NCBI GenBank assembly: GCA_036365145.1
Contig: JAEOAD010000025.1
Span: 30,079,001-30,143,000 of the forward strand
DNA length: 64,000 bases
Source of the DNA: Orientallactaga sibirica
Lineage: Eukaryota; Chordata; Mammalia; Rodentia; Dipodidae
Direction of reading: 5' to 3'
Below the pieces are notes generated by a model. The model worked only from the letters and a program-made list of their open reading frames with translations, was not told the DNA's origin and did not search any database. A program made the position numbers and the translations under genes. This document shows positions 45,165 through 54,939 of this stretch, one piece after another (the first letter of the stretch is position 1; each line of letters begins with the position of its first letter).

Positions 45165-45375
45165 GGGGGCTGAAGAGATGGCTTAGTGGTTAAGGCACTT
45201 GTTTGCAAAGCCAAAGGACCATCATTTGATTCCCCAGGACCCACGTAAGCCAGATGCATCAGGTGGCGCATGCATCTGGAGTTTGTTTGCAGGGGCTGGA
45301 GGCACTGGTGTGTCCATTCTCTCTCTCTGCCTCTTTCTTTCTCAATTAAATAATAATAATAATAAAAAATCCATC
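45165..45375 (+). repeat. Dip-type SINE
   Basis: Sense, full length. The tail has become an aataataataat run. Confidence 0.9.
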
Positions 45376-45576
45376 TTAAAGTATAGAAACGTGTTTTAGT
45401 CTTTAATAAATGGTAACATATGTATACCAAAGAATTATAATAAAATACATTTCCTTGTGCTTACTATGAGTAAATATTTGTTTGTTGATGCAAAACAGAG
45501 CTATCGCCTCAAGAGGAATGAGAGACAGTTTGTTCTGGAGCCAAATATGAGTGACCATGGTGGCTCAGAAGCATGG

Positions 45577-45858
45577 ATTTAGGGTACCCTAACTTCCATG
45601 TTCTAATATGCTAACAATGACATGAGGTTTTTATAATTATAGAACAAGAGAAGGAACTTTTCAAATATGCTGGTGGAAACATCAGTTAGGCAATTGCAGC
45701 AAAGCTGGGAAGTACCTGCTATAGGCCTCAGATGCTATCTGATGACATTCTCGGCCTTTGGGTTGGTGGAAGCTGGTGGTCTGTTCGTCCATTCCAAAAA
45801 GGTTTCACTTGGTCACCTGATAGTCACAAGGATGTTAGGCCAACACAGAGGCGGGTAA
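45577..45858 (+). repeat. Unclassified repeat A, copy 1
   Basis: About 280 bases matching 47924-48205 in the same order and strand, including ggcctcagatgctatctgatga and cacctgatagtcacaagga, at roughly 75-80% by eye. Upstream here it continues with agacagtttgttctggagcc and gagtgaccatgg, which are absent from copy 2. Family unknown; it could be an old LTR or a retrocopied noncoding RNA. Confidence 0.75.
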
Positions 45859-46460
45859 TGAATGGTTACTGAAGGGACTTGAACTCCTTTAAATATGAAA
45901 TCTCGATTCAAGTAAGGTAGGGGATTTGAATAAGCAGGTATAAGAAAAGCATAATCAATGAAAGAACATAATATCACCCTCATTTGTAGCTTTACTAAAA
46001 CCAAGATTTGCATTATTTTCATCACTTCAATATATAACAAAAAATTTAACTAGCTTAGACAATTTTTAAATATCAAAATATAACATCCTTGAGTTAGAAA
46101 TGTTTGTTTACTTAAGTATTTAGTTGTTGATGTAGTTGAAGATGACATTGATGGTGTAGTTGAAGATCACCAGCATTTCTAAAACCCAGGTAGAGGTGTG
46201 TGCAGAAATTTGAGTCGAAATACGAATCTAAGAGTCCGTCTCCTGAAGCTGTGCTGCAAAGGAGGCGGTAGAAGTCCTGGGCAGAGTTCCTTCCCTCGAG
46301 GCAGAAGGGAGTCTTTGATGGGTTACTTCCTTTTCTCTTTCACTTGATGGAAGCCACCTGGCTTTTTTCTTTTCTTTTTTCTTTCTTTCTAAAAAATTCT
46401 TCATCTTCCAGAAGCTCATTGTAGAAAGGCTTTTAATCAGAATAACTGAAAAACAAATTT
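45859..46460. other. No recognisable feature
   Basis: Unique, AT-rich. A short imperfect duplication (gatgtagttgaagat / ggtgtagttgaagatcac) lies at 46126-46170. Confidence 0.4.
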
Positions 46461-46464
46461 CTCA

Positions 46465-46655
46465 GGCTGGGGAGATGGCTTAGCAGTTAAGGACTGTACC
46501 TGCAAAGCTGAAGGACCCAGGTTCAGTTCCCCAGGACCCACGTAAGCCAGATACACCAGGTGGCACATGCGTCTGGAGTTTGCAGTGGCTGGAGGCCCTG
46601 GTGTGCCTATTTCTCTCTCTGTTTCTCAAATAAATAAACAAAAAAATTAAAAAAA
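46465..46655 (+). repeat. Dip-type SINE
   Basis: Sense, lacking the cattt block before gcagtggctggagg. Confidence 0.9.
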
Positions 46656-46837
46656 CATATTTCCCTTTAATAGAGATGGCTCAAAAATATATTCAGTTCT
46701 TTATAGAGTGCTCAATATTTATTTCGTGTGAAGATAATGGATGTTTTCCCCAAAAGTAGGTCTTAGCTTTAGAAAAACTAGTAAGAGTGTACTAAGCTAA
46801 GGCTGTCAAAAGCTTTAGTTAATTTTGACACTTTTTA

Positions 46838-46865
46838 ATTTTATTTATTTATTTGAGAGAGAGGC

Positions 46866-46918
<53 letters not shown>

Positions 46919-47076
46919 ATGGGCTATGGGCATGCCAGGGCCTTCAGCTGCTGCAAATGAACTCCAGACACATGTGCTACCCTGTGCATCTGGCTTACAT
47001 ATGTCCTGGGGAATCAAACCTGGGTCCTTAGGTTTCACAGACAAGCACCTTAATCACTAAGCCATCTCTCCAGCCC
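46838..47076 (-). repeat. Dip-type SINE with long (GA)n
   Basis: Antisense. The GA run covers 46855-46914. There is a short duplication, gggctatgggcatgcc. Confidence 0.9.
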
Positions 47077-47399
47077 TTGACAAGTTTTTAGTGTCAGTGT
47101 CACTTTTCTATTTCACCACCAGTCTAAAGGATTAAAGATCACAGGCACAGTGAAAGTTTTGTATAATAGGCCAAGTTTTAGAAATAGATTTAAAGTTTCG
47201 TCCACTAAAATAAGTTTTCTATCCATCAAATGAAAACTTTACTCATTGAGAAAACACATACTTTTAGCATTTGAGTAAAATCTAATCACAGGCTTTAAAT
47301 GCCTCATTTGCTAAAAAAAAAAAAACATAAAACCATTGTTTCTAAGCCATTTTGTAAACATTGCTCAGAGCAGAACAGTATTTAAGAAAGTCTTATTGA
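47077..47399. other. No recognisable feature
   Basis: Unique sequence with an A-run at about 47312-47324; it is the left flank of the CCNC retrocopy. Confidence 0.4.
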
Positions 47400-47404
47400 G
47401 CTAA

Positions 47405-47923
47405 TCTGCCAGGAGAGCGTGGCTGCCGGATGGGTTGGGTCTGTGGTTGCTCGCTGGGCTCCTTTGCCCCTGGTGCTCATTTTTCAGGGCAAGCTGTGTC
47501 CCATGGCTAGTAGCTTTTGGCAAAGCTCCCACTGTTTGTAGTGGATTTTTGAATAAACAAGGTCTGTTGAAAGAACGTCAAAAGGACTTAAAGTTTCTCT
47601 CAGAAGAAGAGTATTGGAAGTTACAAATATTTTTTACAAACGTTACCCAGGCATTGGGTGAACATCTTAAATTAAGACAACAAGTTATTGCCATGGCTGC
47701 TTTCTATTTCAAGAGATTCTATGGCAGGTATTCCCTGAAAAGTATAGATCCTGTATTAATTGCCCCTACAAAGTGCAGGAGTTTGGAGTAGTCTCAAATA
47801 CAAGATTAAATCACTGCTGCTACTTCTGTATTTAAAACTAGATTTTCACATGCCTTTCCAAAGGAAGTCCCTTATAGAATGAATCATATATTAGAATGTG
47901 AATTCTACCTTTTAGAAATAGAT
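47405..47923 (+). pseudogene. CCNC: Cyclin C (CCNC) processed pseudogene, 3' part missing
   Basis: Cyclin C partners CDK8/19 in the Mediator kinase module. This intronless copy begins with 5'UTR-like sequence, then ATG at 47503 (MASSFWQSSHCL). A stop replaces Gln13 and a frameshift follows at codon ~17. The longest conserved run is KQGLLKERQKDLKFLSEEEY through ALGEHLKLRQQV to YSLKSIDPVL. A loss of about 19 bases near 47770 (after GCCCCTAC) shifts the frame, and matching sequence resumes to RMNHILECEFYLLE at about 47918. There it stops at about residue 150 of the ~283-residue protein and joins repeat A. No exon-exon introns are present, so it came from mRNA. The 3' half and poly-A are missing, so it is not an ordinary 5'-truncated retrocopy. 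Non-functional. Confidence 0.93.
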
Positions 47924-48205
47924 TTAGGTTACCCAATTTCCATGTCCCAGTGTGTTAACAATTCTGTGAAGAGTTTATGGCTACAGAACAGAGAAGGGAC
48001 TTTCAAATCCATTGATGGAAACATCCAATAGGCAGGTTACAACAAAGAGGGGAAATCAATGCTACAGGCCTCAGACGCTATCTGATGATCTTCTTAGACT
48101 TCAGGTTAGTGAAAGCGAGTGCTGTCTATTGGTACATTACATAAAGGGTCTCACCTGATCACCTGATAGTCACAAGGAAATTAGGTCAGGCACGAGGTGG
48201 GCCAT
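47924..48205 (+). repeat. Unclassified repeat A, copy 2
   Basis: Begins gatttaggttaccc exactly where the cyclin C similarity ends, and follows copy 1 through cacctgatagtcacaagga. It may continue past 48205 (ccatacatacatgggctatt), where copy 1 diverges. Confidence 0.75.
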
Positions 48206-50875
48206 ACATACATGGGCTATTACGGTGGGTAAAGATAGCCCAAGATCATTTGGCTCTGAAGCTGCAGCATCCTGTCTCTCCATAATCACTGAAATTCTAA
48301 CTGGTCCATTCAGCCTTACCTGAAGCAGGTGCAGCTGCTCTTCAGGAACTTTAGTTCACAGTTTGTGTGTCTGCTTTATAAATCTAGATACCCATAGTTG
48401 CATAAAAACTTTTTGAGTAAAAAGGTGCCATGAATGGAAAAGACTTAAGAAACCCTATTCTAGAATACTGTTAAACATTCTTATAAGCCTTAGGAAAACT
48501 TTCATCATTACTGACCAACCCACCGCTCCTTGAATTGTACTCATGAAGCCTTTCAAAGAAAAACAATTACAATGTTGCATCCAGTTCTTCTAACCTGAAG
48601 AAGTGCATCTTCTAGGAAAGCTTGTACGGTGTCACCAGGCCAGAGCCCTGGCCAGGGGCCAGTCAGGGTCTATGGCTGTGGTCTGCGGTCAGAAGTGGCC
48701 GACACTGTTGTTTCTTCTGATGGTGACTAGAAGTCGCAGAAGGAGAAGCAGCGTTACAATTCTTTTCCAAGACCCTCATGGTCTGAGCACAGTGCAGGCT
48801 GGAGATGCAAATGTGATTAGGAGTTGATGTCAATGATAGCTTCTATGTTTGTGAGGGGTTCACGCCTCCATGCAGTCTGCTGTGATTCCGCCTAACGAGA
48901 ATTTCATTTCCCCCAGTTGGAATCCCCGTCATTCTTTACATCGCTTATGGCTTTCTGCAGAAAGAACTAGTTTCTGTAGCAGGCATCTTTGAGAGGAAAA
49001 GACCCCAGGGACCTGCCTTGTGTCCCCCTGCCCCCACAGTGCCTGACCCATGACTGAGATGGACACCACACAGCACACTCTGAAGTATGGCCTTAAAATG
49101 TATTTTTGGTAGCCAAGAAACCACTAAATGATATATTTTATTTGCCCACAGTGGTCTAACATTTAAAAAATGTAAATTATTTTAGTTAAAGGTGTGAAAG
49201 AGCATAGTCTGTGTTCGCAGCGACTTAGTTTCTTACCTATTAGGCAGCCTTGCATAATCAGCAATGTTAACTAAACACCAAGAGCACAGAGTGAACTTGT
49301 AAGTGATCACTTCAGAGCTGAATCTCACCTATCTGAGTTCCCCGCTTCTGTGGGAGATTCCATGATGTGTACTTTAGTGGGGACCAGTACGTGGTGTGTG
49401 TGATTTCAAAGGCGCGTTAGTCAGAGCTAATGACTGACTCCTCCCTTCACGAGATGGCTGACTAGGACTGATCCAGGGAAGTGAATTGGTACTAAGCAGT
49501 GGGTTCATGACCGAGATGATGTAAATGCCTTTTATAAGTAAGATTTTAGCAGAAGCAGGCAAGGGTAGAACTAATGACTCTGGACTTGGGTTTATTAGTC
49601 TTTCATTCTCAATTTGTACCTTAAAGCCCGTTGTGGCTGCCACATAATCAGTGCTATTTAAACAGTGCCCACACCCTTCTGGGTGGAGGGAAATCAGTCA
49701 GTGCAGGCTGTGTGAGATTCGGTAGACAGTGGAGGCCTGCTGCTGTTCTCATTTGCCTCTTGGGTTCAGAGTTGTATTCTACCTAACACTGAGGACAAGA
49801 AGAGTGCATAACATCGTTCAACTAGGCGCCACAATTCTTGGCGCTTACCAGTTGTGGAACAGAAAAAACTCTTAACTTGCAAGACCCAGACTAGTGAATC
49901 CATGGTGACTGGAGGCAAAGAACTCATTTTCCCCTGCAGTTCCTGATTTCTTCCTATACCAAAGAGGGAAGGAACAGGGAAGTCCTACTTTCTGTGTCCT
50001 GCCCATGGTAGACAGAGGCCTGAACTTCCTCCTTTGTTCTCAGATCTGGGATGGGTTGGGAAGCAGTCTACAGACGAGCACAGGCATTCACTGTGGGTAT
50101 TTTTTTGGGGGGAGCAGTTAATGTCTGGTGGTCTCAACAACATCATTGACATAAATAGACTCGGACTGTGGTCACTTAGATCTTCTGTGGCCAGTCAGGG
50201 GCAATTGTGGTCATGGGAGCAGGGGACCCCTTTCCTTGGCAATGTGGCATCCATGAGTGAGGAAACCTTCAGGATCACCTGGCTTTAGTTGGCCTAAGCA
50301 CAACTGCTGGAAGATGGTTGTCCAACTACCTCCTCAGCCTTATTGAAGGATAATTTACAGATACATATTACAATGTTGGAGACATCCAATGTGGTTATTG
50401 CTATCAAGCTAATTAACACACCCATCACCTTACAGAGTTTGCCATTTTGTGTATGTGTGTGTGGACCACTTAAGTGCTGTTATCTTAGAAAATTTCAAGT
50501 GTACAATCTAGTGTTATTAGCTATAGTTGCCATGCTGTAAATTAAAATCCCCAGAATGCAGTCATCTTATAACTGCAATTATAACCTTTTATATCTTCAA
50601 ACTATTTATTATAGGGTAGCATAAATTAATTTATGTGACACATTGAAAAATATTATCTTACTGTTACAATTAATCCACCCATTTATAGTGTATTCACTCA
50701 GGAAATAATGATTGAAAGTATATAATGCCCAACTGTGTTCTAGTGATACAACAGAAAACATAGGAAGATTTCACTCAGATGAACCTTGCAGTGCAGAGAT
50801 AAGAAATCAAAGGCTGTGAGTGACAGACTAATCTAAAAGCAAATTTGATGGCAATCTTAACACTTGAATAGCATT
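48206..50875. other. Unique sequence, no gene recognised
   Basis: The longest stretch without a recognised repeat in the window (about 2.7 kb). Short frames at 48603-48827, 49374-49643 and 50034-50288 show no known domains or codon bias. It may hold diverged ancient repeats or conserved noncoding sequence that I cannot detect without alignment. Confidence 0.4.
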
Positions 50876-50879
50876 ATTC

Positions 50880-51010
50880 AGAGTCTTCTGTCTCTACTGC
50901 CCTGGGTAGCACTGGGATGACAGGCACATACCCCCATGTAGGTACTAGAGATGGAACTTGGGCTCTCATCCATGTGAGGCAAGCATCTGCTGAGTTATCT
51001 CCCCAGCCCT
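50880..51010 (-). repeat. B3-type SINE
   Basis: Antisense: gtagcactgggatgacaggc, ggtactagagatggaacttgg, then gagttatctccccagccc. Confidence 0.65.
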
Positions 51011-51665
51011 TCTCTGATCTTCTTACGGAAACCTTTGATTTAGACAGAAGTGGATTTTTTAACAGGAAGTTGATGACTAAATAACTTGTTGACACATCTC
51101 AAAAGCAACAATTGTCAGAGACTATTATTTACTCAAGTCTGTTCCTTTAGGATGCACAGTGTCTAAAGGTGAAATAGGCAGAGTTGAGCACTGCAAACAA
51201 TGAAGCCTGTTCTCTGACCCAGGTGGGAAAGGCAGAGCAGGAACTCTAACTCACTTGCATCTGAAAATACTTTGAGGTGCAGTCACAGAGGCAGAAGCAC
51301 CCGCTGACTTCGGCTTCCTTATTGCCTCTTAGTAATCCCCAGATTGTCTAATTATACTTAGCCCTGATTTGTGGACAACCATAATCTCCTTTATTTGTCA
51401 TCAAATGCTGCCCTTACACTTATAATGCAGATTGAATGTCCCTTCTAAACTCTGCCATGCTGTAACTAGTCTGGATTTTAAATACTTTTCTATACATAAT
51501 AAAATTGGAGATGAGCTCCAATATAAATATGAAATTTAGTTATGTTTCAAATATACATCTAGCCTGAAGGCAGTTGAATAATTTTGTACATGGTAAGTTT
51601 CATGGTATGGAATTTTCCACTTGTAGTGTCATGCTGGGATTCTGGATTTTGGAGATTTAATTAAG
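51011..51665. other. No recognisable feature
   Basis: Unique sequence; no gene or repeat recognised. Confidence 0.4.
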
Positions 51666-51669
51666 AATG

Positions 51670-51918
51670 CTCAGATTAGCTGGGTAAATGCTCAGTGGAT
51701 AAGGCACTTGCTGCACAGTTCTGAGTGCCTGTTTGGATCCCCAAACCCCACGTAGAAGCCAGCAGTGATGATGAGCTTCTGTGATCCCAGCGTGCCTATG
51801 GTGAAAAGGGAGCAGAGACAGGAGAGTTTCCTGGAAGCTCATGGCTGGAGCAGAGAACAGTGAAAAACTCTGCCTCAAATGGAGAAGTCAAGGACTCACC
51901 TGTAGATTGACCTCTAAC

Positions 51919-51951
<33 letters not shown>
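51670..51951 (+). repeat. B3 SINE with (CA)n tail
   Basis: Sense: gctcagtggataaggcac, tgatcccagcgtgcc, agcagagacaggagag, then tagattgacctctaacctac and (AC)n at 51921-51951, the order expected of B3. Confidence 0.75.
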
Positions 51952-51954
<3 letters not shown>

Positions 51955-52625
51955 CTCTTTCACTATTTAAAGGGATGCTCAAATTGTACAAAACTCTCAA
52001 AGATGGTTCCTGTTTAGCCAGTCGTTGGATAAATATATACAAAACTCTGCTAAGACAGGAGTGAAACCTGAGTAGAACTGACCCACATCCTGCTCAGGTT
52101 CTTCTAGTGAAGATTTAGAAAACTGGCTGACCGCAAGTGCTGCCTGAGCCTCTCAGGAGGGTTAAGACGAGCTACGAAGACTTCAGTCATGTGCTTCTTC
52201 CCTGGCATGACCAGTGCAGTGCTGCCTGAGCTTCCTGGGCAGATCAGAGGACTAAGTAATTTTGGGTGCTGCTTGAGTCTCTTGAAGGTCAGAGGACTAA
52301 GATGACTTCTGGTCTGGGATGACCATCGGAAGTGCTTGTCTGACAGGTGTTAACAGGAATGTGCTTATCCAAGGGTCCAGAGGGAAAACTGTCTTAACTG
52401 GGCCTAGTCATAGGAGGGAAGGTTATGGCCTTGCATGGGTGATTGTAAGAACCACAGATACAGCCAATGAACTCTTAATTTTGGGCACCTTTCTGCCAGA
52501 CTAGTTCTCAACTGAATAAGAGGATCTTATAATTTACTCTGTATGATTAATGAAAAGTCTGTAGCAAAAGTTACTTTGTAGGTTGGGAGACACTTGGGTA
52601 GAATAACCTTGATGTTAGTCCTATC
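51952..52625. other. Unique sequence with internal similarity
   Basis: Three loosely similar phrases with gctgcctgagcctctcagg, gctgcctgagcttcctgg and gctgcttgagtctcttg occur at 52138-52290, each followed by an aggactaag-like or gttaagac-like string. No coding evidence. Confidence 0.35.
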
Positions 52626-52627
52626 TT

Positions 52628-52710
52628 TCTTTTTCTTCTTTCTTTCTTTCTTTCTTTCTTTTCTTTCTTTCTTTCTTTCTTTTCTTTCTCTTTCTTTCTT
52701 TCTTTTCTTT
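52628..52710. repeat. (CTTT)n microsatellite
   Basis: Interrupted tetranucleotide run merging with the next B1's T-tail; more ctttctttc follows the B1 at 52860-52878. Confidence 0.92.
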
Positions 52711-52858
52711 TTTTGGTTTTTTTGAGGTAGGGTCTCACTCTAGTTCAGGCCAACCTGGAATTCACTATGTTGTCTCAGGGTGTCCTCGAACTCACAGTGA
52801 TCCTCCTACCTCTGCCTCCTGAGTGCTGGGATTAAAGGTGTCTGTCACCATGCCTGGC
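52711..52858 (-). repeat. B1 SINE
   Basis: Antisense. CTTT sequence on both sides suggests insertion into, or duplication of, a pyrimidine tract. Confidence 0.9.
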
Positions 52859-52879
52859 TTTTCTTTCTTTCTTTTTTTC

Positions 52880-53222
52880 CCTGAAGCAGTTCTATTTCTC
52901 TGCATGGACAGCAGTTGAAAATGATGGATGCATACAAAATAAGAAAGCATTTGGTTTGTACATAACTTAGAAAGGGGCAGCGTTTCCAAATATTTTGTAT
53001 TTTTAAGGTTACAAGTCTTTATTACCTTTTGGTCTTTGAACCAATTATTGTACCAAGTGGAATTAGATTATTTGGTACATGACAACAAAACCCTAAATCA
53101 GTGAGGCATAGTGGCCTAGACCATCATCCTAGCTGTCAAGAGATTGCTGTAGGAGGGTTAGGGTTATGAGTTAGTGGTTAGTCTGGACTCCAAAGCAGGA
53201 ACTGGGCTCAAAAATAATCTCC
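52880..53222. other. No recognisable feature
   Basis: Unique sequence. 53100-53210 may be a degraded B1 (gtggcctagaccatcatcc). Confidence 0.35.
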
Positions 53223-53225
53223 CGG

Positions 53226-53440
53226 GTCGGAAAGATGGCTTAGTGGTTAAGGCATTTGCCTGCGAAATCAAAGGACCCAGGTTCTATTCCCCAGGACCCA
53301 CGTAAGCCAAATGCACAAGGTTGTGCATGCATCTGGAGTTCATTTGCAGTGGCTGGAGGCCCCAGCATGCCCATTCTCTCTATCTGCCTCTTTCGCTCTC
53401 TCTCAAATAAATAAAATAAAATAAATTTTAAAAAATCTCC
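53226..53440 (+). repeat. Dip-type SINE
   Basis: Sense, full length with an ataaataaaataaaataaat tail. Confidence 0.92.
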
Positions 53441-54090
53441 CCAAACAGCAAAAAGAAAAACCTCAAGTCATGAAAGATTAAATAACACTATTTTATTTGT
53501 CTGTCATATAACTGACATCGTAACGTAGGCAGGTAGGCTCTGCAGACATGAGGTACATAGACACAGCTACCTTTTGGTCTCAGAATTCTACTTCATATTC
53601 GTTCTCAAGGTCACAGATTCTGCCTTGCTGAGATAGTTCTTTTAAAGCAAATTCCCAAAAGTCCCAACAATTCTTCCACTTCATTCACTAGTACTTGACT
53701 TTTGACCATGCTCAGCTTGTAAAGATACTGTGAAATTGACTTTTAGTTTGACATCCCAAATCAAATCCAGCCTCCATTGCTAAAGAAGGAAGATAAATGT
53801 CTCCAGGGAGAAAGAATGCGCACTCGCTACTGTAGTTACCACGTCCATAGCGGAACAAGCCTGGGCACTGTTGTCCCTATCTACCAAGCACACTCTGAAC
53901 AGACTCCAGGAAACGAGGAATGTGGAAGGAAGTATACAACTGGGTTAGAATCTGACGGCAGTGAGAACAGTGAGATTGCAGCTATTATAAAGATGAGACA
54001 CTGATACTTGTTTGGCTTGAATGTAAAAGGCTTCCCAGAGGCTTATGCTTTTGATCACTTGGTCCCCAGCTTGTGGTGCTGTATCTTTTC
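53441..54090. other. No recognisable feature
   Basis: Unique sequence. The 75-codon plus frame at 53777-54004 has no known similarity. Confidence 0.4.
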
Positions 54091-54091
54091 T

Positions 54092-54295
54092 TTAAAATAT
54101 TTCTATTTCTTTGCAAGGTGAGAGAAAGAGGGAGTAGAAAGAGGTGGGGGAAAAAAAGAGGATGGGCACTGCAAACGAATTCCAGACACATGTGCCACCT
54201 TGTGTATCTGGTTTACGTGGGTCCTGGGAAATCGAACCTGGATCCTTTGGCTTTGCCAGCAAGCGCCTTATCGGCTCAGCCATCTCTTCAGCCCT
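54092..54295 (-). repeat. Dip-type SINE
   Basis: Antisense, lacking the ccagggcctccagcc block (atgggcactgcaaacgaattc). Confidence 0.87.
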
Positions 54296-54585
54296 GTTGG
54301 TGCTATTTCAAAAGGCTGGGGAAACATTAGGAGGTGGAACTTTGCTTGAGGAAGGGGTTCACTGGAGATGGGCATTGAGGGCTAGACTCCATACCCTGTT
54401 CTTTCTCCACTTCCTGCCTGCTGATGTGACCAGCTTTGCTTCCACTCAAGCCTTCCATGTCTGTGCACTATGATGGACTCTACCCTCTGGAACTGTAAGC
54501 CAAAATAAACTCTTTCCTTCCCTAAGTTGCTTCTGGTCAGGTATTTGTTCACAGCATGGAGAAAATAACTGATACGGTATTTCTT
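54296..54585 (+). mobile_element. MaLR-type LTR 3' part
   Basis: Sense: ggaggtggaactttgcttg, actatgatggactctaccc, ggaactgtaagccaaaataaa and gataactg-like end atggagaaaataactgatac. The AATAAA lies at about 54503. Confidence 0.65.
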
Positions 54586-54935
54586 GTTAACCGTGGTAGA
54601 ACATTACTTAAACTATTGAGAGTAGCTATGGCAAGAAATCATTATGGAAGGTACCTGAAGAATATAAGACATCTACGTTTGTCTTGCTGTTTCAAAGTGC
54701 GTTAGGGAATATAAGGAAAGCAAAGGAAGAACATGGCAGACAATCCTCAGGATGGGAATACCCAGGAGGTTATGCCCGGCAGCAGCAGCAGCAGCAGAAG
54801 GAGAAGCTGAGAAGAAACACATCCCCTTTGGTGCTGTGTGCTCAGACTGGCAAGTGACAGACAGAACAGAAATGAGACACCATTTCAAAAAGACTTCAGC
54901 TGTTGCAGCCACTCATTAGCCTGAGGCCCTCTGGG
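54586..54935. other. No recognisable gene
   Basis: Includes a short (CAG)n run at 54778-54797. Frames on both strands are unsupported. Confidence 0.4.
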
Positions 54936-54939
54936 AAAC

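Noticed and set aside
47503..47791. Functional cyclin C gene or alternative exon
   Set aside because: Stop at codon 13, frameshifts, loss of about 19 bases and no 3' half; introns are absent.
45577..48205. Repeat A copies considered as LTRs of one provirus
   Set aside because: No TG...CA ends or duplications, copy 2 starts inside the unit at a cyclin C junction, and the DNA between holds only SINEs and unique sequence.
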